Part shown: one piece after another, positions 26,955-35,422 of the stretch
Numbering within the stretch: position 1 is the first letter of the stretch
Layout: each line of letters opens with the position of its first letter
Assembly: GCF_963676065.1 (NCBI RefSeq)
Contig: NZ_OY780933.1
Location: forward strand, 3,738,501-3,802,500
DNA from: Maridesulfovibrio sp.
GTDB taxonomy: Bacteria; Desulfobacterota; Desulfovibrionia; Desulfovibrionales; Desulfovibrionaceae
Direction: 5' to 3'
DNA length: 64,000 nucleotides
Translations under genes and position numbers: made by a program
The notes under the pieces: generated by a model
The model's input: only the letters and a program-made list of their open reading frames with translations
What the model was told of the DNA's origin: nothing
The model's database searches: none

Positions 26955-29900
26955 ATGCACTGGACTCGTTCCATAGGAATCAGATGCAAACTTATTACGA
27001 TTTTCGTACTCATTAAGGTTCTGCCTCTGGTGGTTCTAGCCTGGGTTGCCTGGAACGGCATAATCCTTTTAGGTCAGTCTGTAGAGGATAAAATTGCTAC
27101 AATATCTACAGAGACCCGCAAGACAGTAAGCACAATAGGCCATACAGCCGTGCAAAGCTCAATCCGGGCCCTTGACCTTAAATCCCGTGAAGCCATTGAA
27201 CGGCTCACGACCGACACAGCCCGCAACCTTGCCGATTTTTTATATGACCGGGACAACAATATCCTTTTAGCCGCCGGAATCGAACCCTCTGAAGAAAATT
27301 TCCGCAAATTTCTAAAGCCTCTCACCCGTAATGTAACCGTACCCATTCCCTGGAAATTGAATGAAGCAGGTGATGCATGGGTCCCCTCTGAACTCTGCCC
27401 TAATGTAGAAACAACCGTAACAGCCCGCAATGCCGATAATTCCAAGGACTTTCACTCCCGCCCGCCTGAACGCTGCGGAATGCATATCAGTAAGCCCCTA
27501 TTTCTGGAGATGACCTTTATCGACCTTAATGGTCGTGAACTGATCAAGGTCGTTACCACCGACATTTTGGATAAAGAGAAAAAAGACGTTTCCCAAAAGG
27601 CCAATACATATTGCAAGGCTGAAGGATATTTCTCTGAATTAAAAAAATTGAAACCGGGTGAAATATACGTTTCCGAAGTAATCGGACCATATGTCGGAAG
27701 TCCGATCATCGGCTCATACACAAAGGTTTCCGCCGAGAAAAAAGGCATCCCCTTCAAGCCGGAAAAAGCAGCTTACGCAGGCAGGGAAAACCCTGTAGGT
27801 AAAAAATTTCAGGGACTGGTGCGTTGGGCGACTCCGGTTGTCCGTGATGGCAGAATTACCGGCTACGTTACCTTGGCACTTGATCACACCCACATAATGG
27901 AGTTTTCGGATCATATTGTTCCTACAGCGGAACGCTATACAGCCATGTCCGACGCATCCACAGGTAATTACGCTTTTATCTGGGACTACAAGGACCGCAA
28001 TATTTCCCATCCCCGCGATTATTTTATCACCGGTTATGATCCTCTGACGGGGCAACCCGCAATCCCATGGCTTGCCGAGGGAATGTATGAAGATTTCCGT
28101 AAAAGCGGAAAAGACATAACACAATGGGAGAAAACCGCCCCTGTTCTTCTTGATCAGTCACTGGAGAAAAAACCTGCGGCGGAATTAACGGATGCCGGAT
28201 TGCTGGGACTGGATTGCCGATATCTGAATTTCGCCCCCCAATGCGATGGCTGGAATAACCTGACCAGAGACGGTGGTTCCGGTTCTTTTGTCATACTCTG
28301 GAGCGGAATTTGGAAATTGACCACTGCGGCGGCCATTCCCTATCACACCGGCAGATATTCCGGTCCGCGCGGATTCGGCTTTGTCACCATCGGTGCAAAT
28401 GTACATGAATTCCACAAGGCCGCCACCGAAACAGGTAAGAAAATCAGCTCCATGGCCTCCGATTTCCAGCAGGCACTTGAAAAACAAAATAATGAGACAC
28501 AAGAACTTCTCACTCGGACCCAAACCGATACCGCACACGAAATAGCCCTTTCTACCATCTTTATGGTAGCGGCGGTCATCTTAATCGCTATTTGGATGGC
28601 CTCAACTCTGACCAACAAGATCACCGTCATGATCTCCGGCATACGCAAATTTCAAAACGGAGATATGGACCAACGGCTCAAGGTGGAGTCCGGAGATGAA
28701 ATGGGCCAATTAGCCCATGCTTTCAATGAAATGTCCGACAGTCTCCAAAATATGGTTGTGGACCTTCGTCAGGCGGAGGAACAATACCGGGGATTTTTCG
28801 AGAATGCGACCGAAGGAATCTTCCGCAGCACCCCGGAAGGACAATTGATAAATGTCAATCCGGCCTTTGCCCAGCTTATCGGATACGATTCCGCTGAAGA
28901 GGTTCTGGAAAATATTCAGGACGTAGCCACTCAGCTTTTTGCTGACCCCAAACGACGGGAAGAATTGCTCCGGGAGCTGGAGGAACATGGTCATGTTCAC
29001 GGCTTTGAATTTGAAGCAAAATTACCGTCCGGTAAAATCCGTCAATTTGCCAATTATTGCCGCCTGATAACGCAGAACGATCAAATATTTATCGAGGGGA
29101 TGATTACGGATATTTCTCAGCGTAAACTTATGGAACAAGTCGAGATTGAAAAAGAGACAGCTTTAGCGGCAAGCAATGCCAAATCAGTTTTTCTCGCCAA
29201 TATGAGCCATGAGATACGCACCCCCCTGAATGCCATTCTGGGTGTAACCGACCTTCTTAATGAAACCGACCTGAACGAAGAACAAAGGCAGTACACAGAC
29301 CTTTTCAAGGCTTCAGGGGAAGGACTGCTGAGGCTGATCAACGAAATTCTTGATTTCTCCAAAATCGAAGCCGGGCAGATGCTGATTGATAACTGTGTTT
29401 TTAATCTGGAAAGTCTTCTGGATGAGGTCAAAACATTTGCTAGTGTCTCTGCCGGAACGGCCGGACTCGAATTCAGGGCGGAAATGGATGAAAACATTCC
29501 GCAGTGGGTAGAGGGTGATTCATACCGGGTCAGACAGATCCTGCTGAACCTGCTGGGCAACTCAATCAAATTCACAGATGCCGGCTCAATCTTTATGGGA
29601 GTTACGGCCAGTCCCGTGGACGAAAAAACAATGCAGGTATCTTTCAAAGTAGACGATACCGGAATCGGGATTGACGAAAAAAATATTGAAAAAATATTTG
29701 AAAGCTTTGCGCAGGCTGATTCCTCCACCACCCGCAGATACGGAGGAACCGGATTAGGCCTGCCCATATCTAAAAGGTTGGCTGAACTGATGGGCGGAGA
29801 TATTGAGATCTCATCCGCAAGCGGAGGCGGAACCTCTGTTGTATTCAGTGCTCCCTTTACCGTTGCGCATAAACCGAAATTTACTGACTGCGATCAGGAC

Positions 29901-30293
29901 GGTGAACATCAGGGATTGACCAGCGGCGAGCCTAAAAAGGTGCTTATAGTGGAAGATTCGAAAAGCAACCGGAATCTGATTAATTTTTTCCTCAAGAATA
30001 GCGGCCATGAACTTACAATGGCCGAAGATGGTCTGGAAGGAGTTGAAATTTATAAATCGTCCCCGGACTTCGACATAATTTTCATGGATATACAAATGCC
30101 GGTCATGGACGGACTACAGGCCACCAGAGCTATTCGGGCACATGAAGAAAAAAAAGGACTCACTCCGGTGAAAATTGTAGCGCTGACTGCCAACGCCTTT
30201 GAAGATGATAAAAAAGCCTGTTTCGATGCCGGGTGCAACAGCTTTTTGACCAAACCGGTCAAGAAAAATCATCTGCTTAACCAAATTGGTTAA
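26955..30293 (+). CDS. Hybrid sensor histidine kinase (periplasmic sensor, HAMP, PAS, HisKA, HATPase, REC)
   Basis: A 1112-residue hybrid kinase. A first membrane helix (about 12-33) is followed by a large extracytoplasmic dCache-like domain, a second helix (about 530-552), HAMP (about 553-607), PAS (about 610-735), an H-box NMSHEIRTPLNAIL near 750, an HATPase with G-boxes DDTGIGI and GGTGLGLPIS, and a receiver domain (about 993-1105) with phospho-acceptor Asp in IIFMDIQMP near 1040. AAGGAGA precedes the ATG. No partner is adjacent. The sensor loop contains an odd CxxC-poor, 'Trp-rich' region, giving no ligand clue. Confidence 0.92.
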   Translation: MHWTRSIGIRCKLITIFVLIKVLPLVVLAWVAWNGIILLGQSVEDKIATISTETRKTVSTIGHTAVQSSIRALDLKSREAIERLTTDTARNLADFLYDRDNNILLAAGIEPSEENFRKFLKPLTRNVTVPIPWKLNEAGDAWVPSELCPNVETTVTARNADNSKDFHSRPPERCGMHISKPLFLEMTFIDLNGRELIKVVTTDILDKEKKDVSQKANTYCKAEGYFSELKKLKPGEIYVSEVIGPYVGSPIIGSYTKVSAEKKGIPFKPEKAAYAGRENPVGKKFQGLVRWATPVVRDGRITGYVTLALDHTHIMEFSDHIVPTAERYTAMSDASTGNYAFIWDYKDRNISHPRDYFITGYDPLTGQPAIPWLAEGMYEDFRKSGKDITQWEKTAPVLLDQSLEKKPAAELTDAGLLGLDCRYLNFAPQCDGWNNLTRDGGSGSFVILWSGIWKLTTAAAIPYHTGRYSGPRGFGFVTIGANVHEFHKAATETGKKISSMASDFQQALEKQNNETQELLTRTQTDTAHEIALSTIFMVAAVILIAIWMASTLTNKITVMISGIRKFQNGDMDQRLKVESGDEMGQLAHAFNEMSDSLQNMVVDLRQAEEQYRGFFENATEGIFRSTPEGQLINVNPAFAQLIGYDSAEEVLENIQDVATQLFADPKRREELLRELEEHGHVHGFEFEAKLPSGKIRQFANYCRLITQNDQIFIEGMITDISQRKLMEQVEIEKETALAASNAKSVFLANMSHEIRTPLNAILGVTDLLNETDLNEEQRQYTDLFKASGEGLLRLINEILDFSKIEAGQMLIDNCVFNLESLLDEVKTFASVSAGTAGLEFRAEMDENIPQWVEGDSYRVRQILLNLLGNSIKFTDAGSIFMGVTASPVDEKTMQVSFKVDDTGIGIDEKNIEKIFESFAQADSSTTRRYGGTGLGLPISKRLAELMGGDIEISSASGGGTSVVFSAPFTVAHKPKFTDCDQDGEHQGLTSGEPKKVLIVEDSKSNRNLINFFLKNSGHELTMAEDGLEGVEIYKSSPDFDIIFMDIQMPVMDGLQATRAIRAHEEKKGLTPVKIVALTANAFEDDKKACFDAGCNSFLTKPVKKNHLLNQIG

Positions 30294-30362
30294 ACAAAAA
30301 TATTATCACCCTTTGGCTGTACATACTTAAAAAAAATTGCCCTCACTCTTCCCTGCCTGATA

Positions 30363-30400
30363 AACTTTATTTCCCGGGGACTTACCTGGGAAATAAAGTT
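30363..30400. promoter_or_regulatory. Long inverted repeat upstream of the ECF sigma operon
   Basis: AACTTTATTTCCC / GGGAAATAAAGTT, 13-base arms, 12-base loop, about 70 bases past the kinase stop and 137 before the sigma factor. No T tract follows, so it is either a kinase 3' stem or an operator. Confidence 0.45.
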
Positions 30401-30536
30401 ATCGTAAGCCTGCAAAAAAAACATAAATTAATATATAATCGTTATTCAATATGACAATTTATTGTGACCTTATGGCCGGACACAGCGTATATCTATATAG
30501 AACGGAATTGTTTGAAACAGGAGACTCACTACACTC

Positions 30537-31088
30537 ATGAACGACGAAAGGGACTTATCGGTCATCAAAAAAGTTATGGATGGAGACATCCAGCTGTTTG
30601 AAGTGCTGGTTATCAAATACCAGAGTTCAATATACAATTTGATGCTGAGAATTTTCAGGGATGAAGATGAAGCCGCTGATATGGCTCAAGAAGCGTTCAT
30701 AAAGACGTATAAAAAACTGAATATGTTTAGCGGAGGAAATGTTTTCTCCTGGCTGTACACGTTGAGCCTCAATGTAGCTCGAGATCGGCTTCGATCCAAC
30801 AAAAGGAATGATGATCTGTTCTTTATCCCTGAAAACATAAGTGATTTTCCTGATACAAGTGATCAGATAACAAAGATGGAAACTACATGGGAAGCAGATA
30901 AGCTTTATTCTGTAATTGAAAAACTGCCTCTAGGGTATACTGAACCACTTCTTTTAAGGTTTCGGGAAGAATTATCCCTGAAAGAAGTGGCAGAATTGAC
31001 TGGATTAAGCCTTAGCGGCGTAAAGATGCGAATCCACCGGGGACTGGCAATGGTCAGGGAGATTTTGGGGGAAAGCCATGAGTACTAA
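30537..31088 (+). CDS. ECF-type RNA polymerase sigma factor
   Basis: A 183-residue sigma-70 family ECF protein: region 2 (about 20-90, 'RIFRDEDEAADMAQEAFIKTYK') and region 4 (about 120-175, 'LRFREELSLKEVAELTGLSLSGVKMRIHRG'). It directs RNA polymerase to a specific promoter set and is usually held by an anti-sigma factor. The next gene overlaps it by 11 bases and encodes a membrane protein, the expected arrangement. A GGAG lies 12 bases before the ATG. First gene of the operon 30537-34427. Confidence 0.93.
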   Translation: MNDERDLSVIKKVMDGDIQLFEVLVIKYQSSIYNLMLRIFRDEDEAADMAQEAFIKTYKKLNMFSGGNVFSWLYTLSLNVARDRLRSNKRNDDLFFIPENISDFPDTSDQITKMETTWEADKLYSVIEKLPLGYTEPLLLRFREELSLKEVAELTGLSLSGVKMRIHRGLAMVREILGESHEY

Positions 31089-31644
31089 AAAAGAATCGTT
31101 AAACACAGGACAGAAGACATTAACTGAAGAAATCAAAAAGATGAAATTGCAGGACGTGCCCGTCGGGTTTTCTGGTTCTGTAATGGATTCAATTATGAAA
31201 GAAAAAACCACGTGGTGGGAAAAAACACTGCGCTGGATAAACAGTCCGCTTGAATTTAAATTGACGCCTTTGAGAGTCGGGTTCGCAATTGCCATGGTGG
31301 CAGTGGTTCTTTTCTTCTCTCCGAAAGGGGTGCTGATTCAAAATCAACAGGCTAACGTAGTTTCTGTACGCTTTGAATTCAATGCCCCTGCAGGGGAAGT
31401 AAAGAATGTTGCTGTCATTGGTTCATTCAATGAATGGTCCGCAGAATCCTCTACCATGCGCTATGACCAAAAAGACAGGGTCTGGATCTATGAAACAAAC
31501 CTCAAACCGGGAGATCACGAGTATGTATTTCTCGTCAATGGAAACACCGTAATTCCAGACCCGAAAGCTGTTTATTACCGTAAAGACGGCTTTGGAAGTG
31601 TTAACTCCATCGTTTCTGTCAGGAGTAATACGCATGAGATTTAA
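31078..31644 (+). CDS. Membrane anti-sigma candidate with glycogen-binding-like (CBM48) outer domain
   Basis: A 188-residue protein: cytoplasmic part (about 1-62, where an anti-sigma domain would sit), one membrane helix (about 64-82), and a C-terminal domain (about 95-185) 'VRFEFNAPAGEVKNVAVIGSFNEW' with later 'YEYVFLVNG..VIPDPKAV'. This is the early-set/AMPK glycogen-binding pattern (VAVIGSFNEW). GGGGGAAAG precedes the ATG inside the sigma gene. The location suggests that this domain senses a cell-surface carbohydrate or mechanical cue and controls sigma release. No classic zinc anti-sigma HxxxCxxC motif is present, so the anti-sigma role is inferred from position and topology. Confidence 0.7.
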   Translation: MSTKKESLNTGQKTLTEEIKKMKLQDVPVGFSGSVMDSIMKEKTTWWEKTLRWINSPLEFKLTPLRVGFAIAMVAVVLFFSPKGVLIQNQQANVVSVRFEFNAPAGEVKNVAVIGSFNEWSAESSTMRYDQKDRVWIYETNLKPGDHEYVFLVNGNTVIPDPKAVYYRKDGFGSVNSIVSVRSNTHEI

Positions 31645-32386
31645 ACATTCGGTAAATTTTATCATTCTACTCATAATCGCAATAGTGCTTTATCCGGGAG
31701 TATCAAAGGCGAACACCGCTGATCTTGAAATGAAAATCAAGAAAATTTCGGAATGCGAAGCAGAAGGTAAATCCGTGGACAGGCTTTTAGCCGCAGTCAA
31801 TTCCGGTAGGATAAGCGAAAATGATGCTGTGAATATTATCGAACCCATTCTTGATATTTGCGAGCAGGGCTATCCCGTAAAAATATATTTACGAAAAATG
31901 GATGAAGGACTCGGGAAAAAAATCCCCGCACCAATTATTATATCCGCACTAAAAAGAATGCGGAACAATTATCTCTCAATTCAAGAGGCTGTTTCAAATG
32001 ATTATAACGCATTAGGGGAAGACATGATCGCAAGTGCGACAGCAGCCGCTGATTCAGGGGTTAATATCGATTTTGTAACCACCTGTATTACAAAATATAA
32101 GGGCAATCGTGATCCGGCGGTACTTACTAATGCTTTTCATACTGCCAGAGCTCTCGCCGAAACAGGTTTCAACCAGCAGCAACTGGAAAAAATAATTACC
32201 GCGGCAATAGATAGCGGTAACATCGATGCAAGCTGGAAATATGTTTCACGGGTTGTGGCAGCATCAAGATCGAAAGGGATATCCGATTCGGCACTGGCGA
32301 CAACTGCAATCAAAATTTTGAATGAGAATAAAACTCTGGTAGATTTTATGATTGCACTGGGATTTTCAGAAAGAAGCATAAATTAA
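31634..32386 (+). CDS. Exported helical-repeat protein, unknown
   Basis: A 250-residue protein starting MRFKHSVNFIILL, with a signal peptide cleavable after VSKA, then repeated helical units of about 35-40 residues. It overlaps the anti-sigma stop by 11 bases and has AGGAG at good spacing; a longer frame inside the upstream gene is not credible. It is translationally coupled to the sigma locus, so it may be a periplasmic regulator or a target of the sigma factor. I do not recognise the family. Confidence 0.75.
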   Translation: MRFKHSVNFIILLIIAIVLYPGVSKANTADLEMKIKKISECEAEGKSVDRLLAAVNSGRISENDAVNIIEPILDICEQGYPVKIYLRKMDEGLGKKIPAPIIISALKRMRNNYLSIQEAVSNDYNALGEDMIASATAAADSGVNIDFVTTCITKYKGNRDPAVLTNAFHTARALAETGFNQQQLEKIITAAIDSGNIDASWKYVSRVVAASRSKGISDSALATTAIKILNENKTLVDFMIALGFSERSIN

Positions 32387-32463
32387 TGTGACCCGACAGA
32401 AATCCCAAACGTATATTTAATTGAGCACCTCAAAATTTACAAACGACAAGACGGAGACATCAT

Positions 32464-33423
32464 ATGAACTCAATGCGACTCACAGCAATCATCTTCAGCC
32501 TCGCTCTTCTGTGCTCTTGTTCCGGACAATTCGCGGGCAAATCATATTTGGCAAGCAAAAATTATGACGGCTGCATAGAAGAAATGAGCAGATTGTCTAC
32601 AGAAGATCCCACTAACGATACCGCAGCTTATTATCTGGGCAGATGTTATCTAGCAAAAAAAGTATCTGAAAAGAGCCTTCCCGCTTTTAAGAAGGCCGTA
32701 TCCCTTGACCCTCAAAATGCGGAATATCATTTCTGGCTCGCTATCAATTACTGGGTGCTTGCCGATTTTGACAAAGAGTTACAAGAATACAGCAAAGCCA
32801 TTGAATTAAAGCCAGATTTTCTTTCTGCATATTTGTACATGGGCCACAGCTATTTTGACAAAGGTAATTGGAAAAAAGCCATAGCTTATTATGACAGAGT
32901 TCTGAAGACAGATCCGTATAACCCCGAAGCTCTGTTTAATCAAAGCGAAGCCAGATGGCAGCTTGGAGAACGCGCTGAGCTAGCCTCCACATGGAAAAAA
33001 TATCTTGATTATTACCCTGATGGCGTAAAAGGGATACGCGCCACTAACAGACTGAACGCATTGGGTGACTTTTCCTACCGTAATTACCTGATAGGTCAAC
33101 GGATTATGACTCTGAAAACACCGGAATTCAAAACAGAACGTCCTGATATTACATACGAGTCGATGGCTTCTACCGCGGTAATTGCAGCCATCATGGAAGA
33201 GAAAAAAGACATAAAAATCAACGTTGTTACATTTGTTAACGGCAACAAAGAGCTAGCCAAAGAACGCAGTTTTGAAATTCGCAAACAAATTCTGGCAGGC
33301 CACCCTGACATAAAATCTTCACGTATCCTTCTGAGCTGGTTCGGAGGACCGAATAAAGTCAAGACATCAGAAGGAATTAAAACAATAAATGAAACAGTAC
33401 TGTTTGTGACAGAGGCAAAATAA
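32464..33423 (+). CDS. TPR lipoprotein with OmpA-like C-terminal region
   Basis: A 319-residue lipoprotein (lipobox LCSC, Cys near 19). It contains at least four TPR units (about 45-190: 'AAYYLGRCYLAKK', 'AEYHFWLAINY', 'SAYLYMGHSYFDKG', 'EALFNQSEARWQLG'). The C-terminal part (about 240-315) has 'VVTFVNGNKELAKERSFEIRKQIL', which resembles the peptidoglycan-binding OmpA fold. TPRs suggest protein-protein contacts at the inner face of the outer membrane. It lies 77 bases after the previous gene and 23 before the next, in the sigma operon. Confidence 0.8.
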   Translation: MNSMRLTAIIFSLALLCSCSGQFAGKSYLASKNYDGCIEEMSRLSTEDPTNDTAAYYLGRCYLAKKVSEKSLPAFKKAVSLDPQNAEYHFWLAINYWVLADFDKELQEYSKAIELKPDFLSAYLYMGHSYFDKGNWKKAIAYYDRVLKTDPYNPEALFNQSEARWQLGERAELASTWKKYLDYYPDGVKGIRATNRLNALGDFSYRNYLIGQRIMTLKTPEFKTERPDITYESMASTAVIAAIMEEKKDIKINVVTFVNGNKELAKERSFEIRKQILAGHPDIKSSRILLSWFGGPNKVKTSEGIKTINETVLFVTEAK

Positions 33424-33446
33424 TCTTTATACATGGAGTAACAGGA

Positions 33447-34427
33447 ATGAAAATTATCAAAAGCATTCTACCATTATTATTAATCGGTTTCATAATATTG
33501 GCATATGTTCCAAACATTAAGGCTCAGGACGTCGTCGACACCGGAACGGGAACAACTGATGGTCAGGAAATTACTGACGGACAGGAAGCCACTGACGGAC
33601 AGGAGGCCACCGACGGACAGGAAGCCACCGACGGACAGGAAACTACCGACGGACAGGAAGCCACCGACGGACAGGAAACTACCGACGGACAGGAAGAATC
33701 AAGATTTGATTCAGCTGCCCAGGTTGAAAAAGCTGAAGCACTTGCCGAAGCGGCTGCCCAGACTTCAGCAGAAGGCATCTCAGACGCAGAAGAAGCTCTC
33801 GAGGCAGCTCAGGCCGCCTATGATGACGCAGTAGATGCAGACGATCCTGATGCTGTTGCGGAAGCAAAGGCTGCATTGGAAGCAGCACAGGCAGCGGCGG
33901 ACGAGGATGCAGCAAACGCAGCAGGTGTATCAGTCAGTGACATTGCAGATATGCGCGATGCCGGTATGGGCTGGGGCGAGATAGCCCATGAATTAGGTGT
34001 GCACCCTTCAGTACTAGGACTGGGTGCTACTAACAGACATGGAGCAGTTGAAACAGCCAGAGAAACAGCAAAAACATCAGCTAGTGCCCAACGTGGTAAT
34101 GCATATGGCCGCAGCAGCATCACTGACCGTAATGTCGAATATGGTGTCGCCAACACTCCCGGTGCCAGAGGAAACGGAAACAGCAAGGGGTTGGGTCTTA
34201 GCCGGGCATCCAGCTCAGCTAAAAGCGGATCTTCTAAAAGCGCCTCAGGTGGAGCAGGTAACGGCAAAGGCAACAGTGGCGGCGGTGGCAATGCAGGGGG
34301 CAACTCCGGCGGAAACGGCGTAGGCAACAGCGGTGGAAATGCCGGAGGTAATGGCCATGGAAACGGCCATGGAAACGGCGGCGGCAATGCCGGCGGCAAC
34401 GGCAATGGCAATGGCAACGGGAAGTAA
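33447..34427 (+). CDS. Secreted low-complexity protein: hexapeptide repeats, helical segment, Gly/Asn-rich tail
   Basis: A 326-residue exported protein. It has a signal peptide (1-26), eight copies of TDGQE-x (about 37-84), an Ala/Asp/Glu-rich helical segment (about 90-155), a short motif 'MRDAGMGWGEIAHELGVHPS' (about 170-190) seen in other secreted proteobacterial proteins, and a Gly/Asn/His-rich tail (about 255-326) of GN/GGN/GHGN units. GGAGTAACAGG precedes the ATG. It is the last gene of the ECF operon. The domain order suggests a cell-surface or extracellular matrix component. I do not recognise the family. Confidence 0.8.
   Translation: MKIIKSILPLLLIGFIILAYVPNIKAQDVVDTGTGTTDGQEITDGQEATDGQEATDGQEATDGQETTDGQEATDGQETTDGQEESRFDSAAQVEKAEALAEAAAQTSAEGISDAEEALEAAQAAYDDAVDADDPDAVAEAKAALEAAQAAADEDAANAAGVSVSDIADMRDAGMGWGEIAHELGVHPSVLGLGATNRHGAVETARETAKTSASAQRGNAYGRSSITDRNVEYGVANTPGARGNGNSKGLGLSRASSSAKSGSSKSASGGAGNGKGNSGGGGNAGGNSGGNGVGNSGGNAGGNGHGNGHGNGGGNAGGNGNGNGNGK
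33555..33698 (+). repeat. Tandem 18-bp repeat, eight units
   Basis: Units of 18 bases with consensus ACCGACGGACAGGAAGCC encode TDGQEA/T. The first two units are most diverged. The repeat is in frame, so change in unit number would lengthen or shorten the protein without a frameshift. Confidence 0.9.
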
Positions 34428-34526
34428 AAAGCCCCTGAAGCCACGCCTAATCCAAATAGGATGAAATGAAAGACAATTTGTCAGCTGGCAAAAAATAAAG
34501 CCTATAGCGACAACCCAAAAATATAA

Positions 34527-34560
34527 AAAGGGGAAACGCATGCGTTTCCCCTTTAAATTT
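34527..34560 (+). terminator. Terminator of the ECF operon
   Basis: AAAGGGGAAACGCA / TGCGTTTCCCCTTT, 14-base perfect arms, about 100 bases past the stop of the last gene. The trailing T tract is weak (AAATTT). Confidence 0.65.
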
Positions 34561-34580
34561 ATCCATAAAAAAACATATCT

Positions 34581-34985
34581 TCAGACTTCGCCGTCTGCCA
34601 AGATTGTAGCCATTACAATCTCTTCATCAGAAAAAATCGGGTTCACATCAATAAGAATCACGAAATCATCACCTTGAGGGGCTATTCCATGAATATCTTC
34701 CGGAGGTACTGACGTCCCTGTTTTTGGAGCCGGATCTATTTCCGAATCAGTGATTTCAAAACTTCCCTGAAAAAATCGACTAACGCTCCCATCTCATTTT
34801 CTTTGATCATCTAAAGATCACTCAAGAATATAAGTATCAACCGTTCGATTACCAAAAAGCCCAATTTAAGGCACATATCCACCACAGGAACGGTGCCCCC
34901 CTTAGAGTCATCACTCCTTTCATGTACTTCGGAGTTCGAGGAATACTTGTAACTTCTGAGATTGACCGCCCCCCCCAGAGGCGAA
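34581..34985 (-). pseudogene. cheW pseudogene (frameshifted, N-terminus missing)
   Basis: On the minus strand, pieces of a CheW coupling protein are readable in order in different frames. These are ISEVTSIPRTPKYMKGVMTL (about 34965-34905), then GGTVPVVDMCLKLGF (about 34900-34850), then MIKENEMGALVDFFREVL (34810-34757), then FEITDSEIDPAPKTG...IAPQGDDFVILIDVN and a final stop at 34581-34583. At least two frameshifts and one in-frame stop interrupt it, and the first 25 or so residues of CheW cannot be found. A run of eight G lies at 34969-34976. The gene is dead, next to the integration site. Confidence 0.75.
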
Positions 34986-35169
34986 GAAGACAGATATGTG
35001 AAAAGAGTCGCCAAGGTCTTTAACTACTTTGCAGAGAAGACAGATTGATCAGGATGTATGTAACCATGAGGCACACCTAAAAAAATGGACACCACCCCAA
35101 CAATCAGCCATAATTTCGGGGTAGACGAAAGAATAGAGTCACCCTTCGTCACTCAGCGTCACGCGAAAA
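34986..35169. other. Intergenic stretch between the cheW remnant and the attachment site
   Basis: This AT-rich stretch has no supportable gene. A short sequence near 35080 (AAAAAAATGGACACC) resembles an insertion sequence end, but too weakly for a claim. Confidence 0.3.
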
Positions 35170-35192
35170 GGTTGTACAGGAGTTGTACAACC
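35170..35192 (-). terminator. Second terminator after the tRNA fragment
   Basis: GGTTGTACA / TGTACAACC, nine-base arms, five-base loop, followed on the minus strand by TTTTCG. Confidence 0.5.
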
Positions 35193-35204
35193 CGAAAAAA
35201 CAAA

Positions 35205-35240
35205 AAGTAAAAGGGTGCTAGACTAAACGTCTAACACCCT
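35205..35240 (-). terminator. tRNA-Lys terminator
   Basis: AGGGTGTTAGAC and GTCTAGCACCCT on the minus strand, followed by TTTTACTTTTTG. It lies 10 bases after the CCA end of the tRNA fragment and is the natural tRNA terminator, so the sequence to the left of 35251 is original chromosome. Confidence 0.75.
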
Positions 35241-35250
35241 GTATTTACTG

Positions 35251-35300
35251 TGGTAGGCCACCAAGGACTTGAACCTTGAACCAACGGATTAAGAGTCCAT
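35251..35300 (-). other. Attachment site: 3' fragment of tRNA-Lys(CUU)
   Basis: Minus strand: ATGGACTCTTAATCCGTTGG gives the anticodon stem and loop (CT-CTT-AA, anticodon CUU), followed by a T arm (CAAGG-TTCAAGT-CCTTG) and an acceptor end GTGGCCTACCA with encoded CCA. The D arm and 5' acceptor strand are missing; the expected AGGCCAC is not upstream. A tyrosine integrase gene starts 120 bases away on the missing side. This is the usual junction left when an element integrates into the 3' half of a tRNA gene. The intact tRNA should be at the other end of the element. Confidence 0.85.
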
Positions 35301-35319
35301 TTTTCAACTTTTTTTCAAT

Positions 35320-35386
35320 GTCCCCTGACGTCCCTGAGTAAATAATTTCAACACCTTACGACATAACGAGTGTCCCTCGGAGTCCC
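35320..35386. repeat. Two pairs of phased GTCCC repeats, candidate integrase arm sites
   Basis: GTCCC starts at 35320 and 35330, then at 35372 and 35382. Each pair is separated by exactly 10 bases, one helical turn. Position between the attachment core and the integrase gene is where lambda-type integrases have arm-binding sites. Confidence 0.5.
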
Positions 35387-35422
35387 TTGTAAAACGCGAA
35401 AACCGGGAGTATACCGGGAGAG

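Noticed and set aside
33505..33834. Open frame overlapping the repeat-rich gene
   Set aside because: It is a shadow of the 18-base tandem repeat; the product is a Lys/Pro repeat with no ribosome site. The same holds for the minus-strand frames at 33563-33915 and 33818-34444.
35042..35105. Insertion-sequence ends near the attachment site
   Set aside because: AAAAAAATGGACACC and a similar sequence near 38715 hint at IS3-type ends, but no inverted partner or transposase supports it.
35251..35300. Functional tRNA-Lys gene
   Set aside because: The D arm and 5' acceptor strand are missing; only the 3' half is present.
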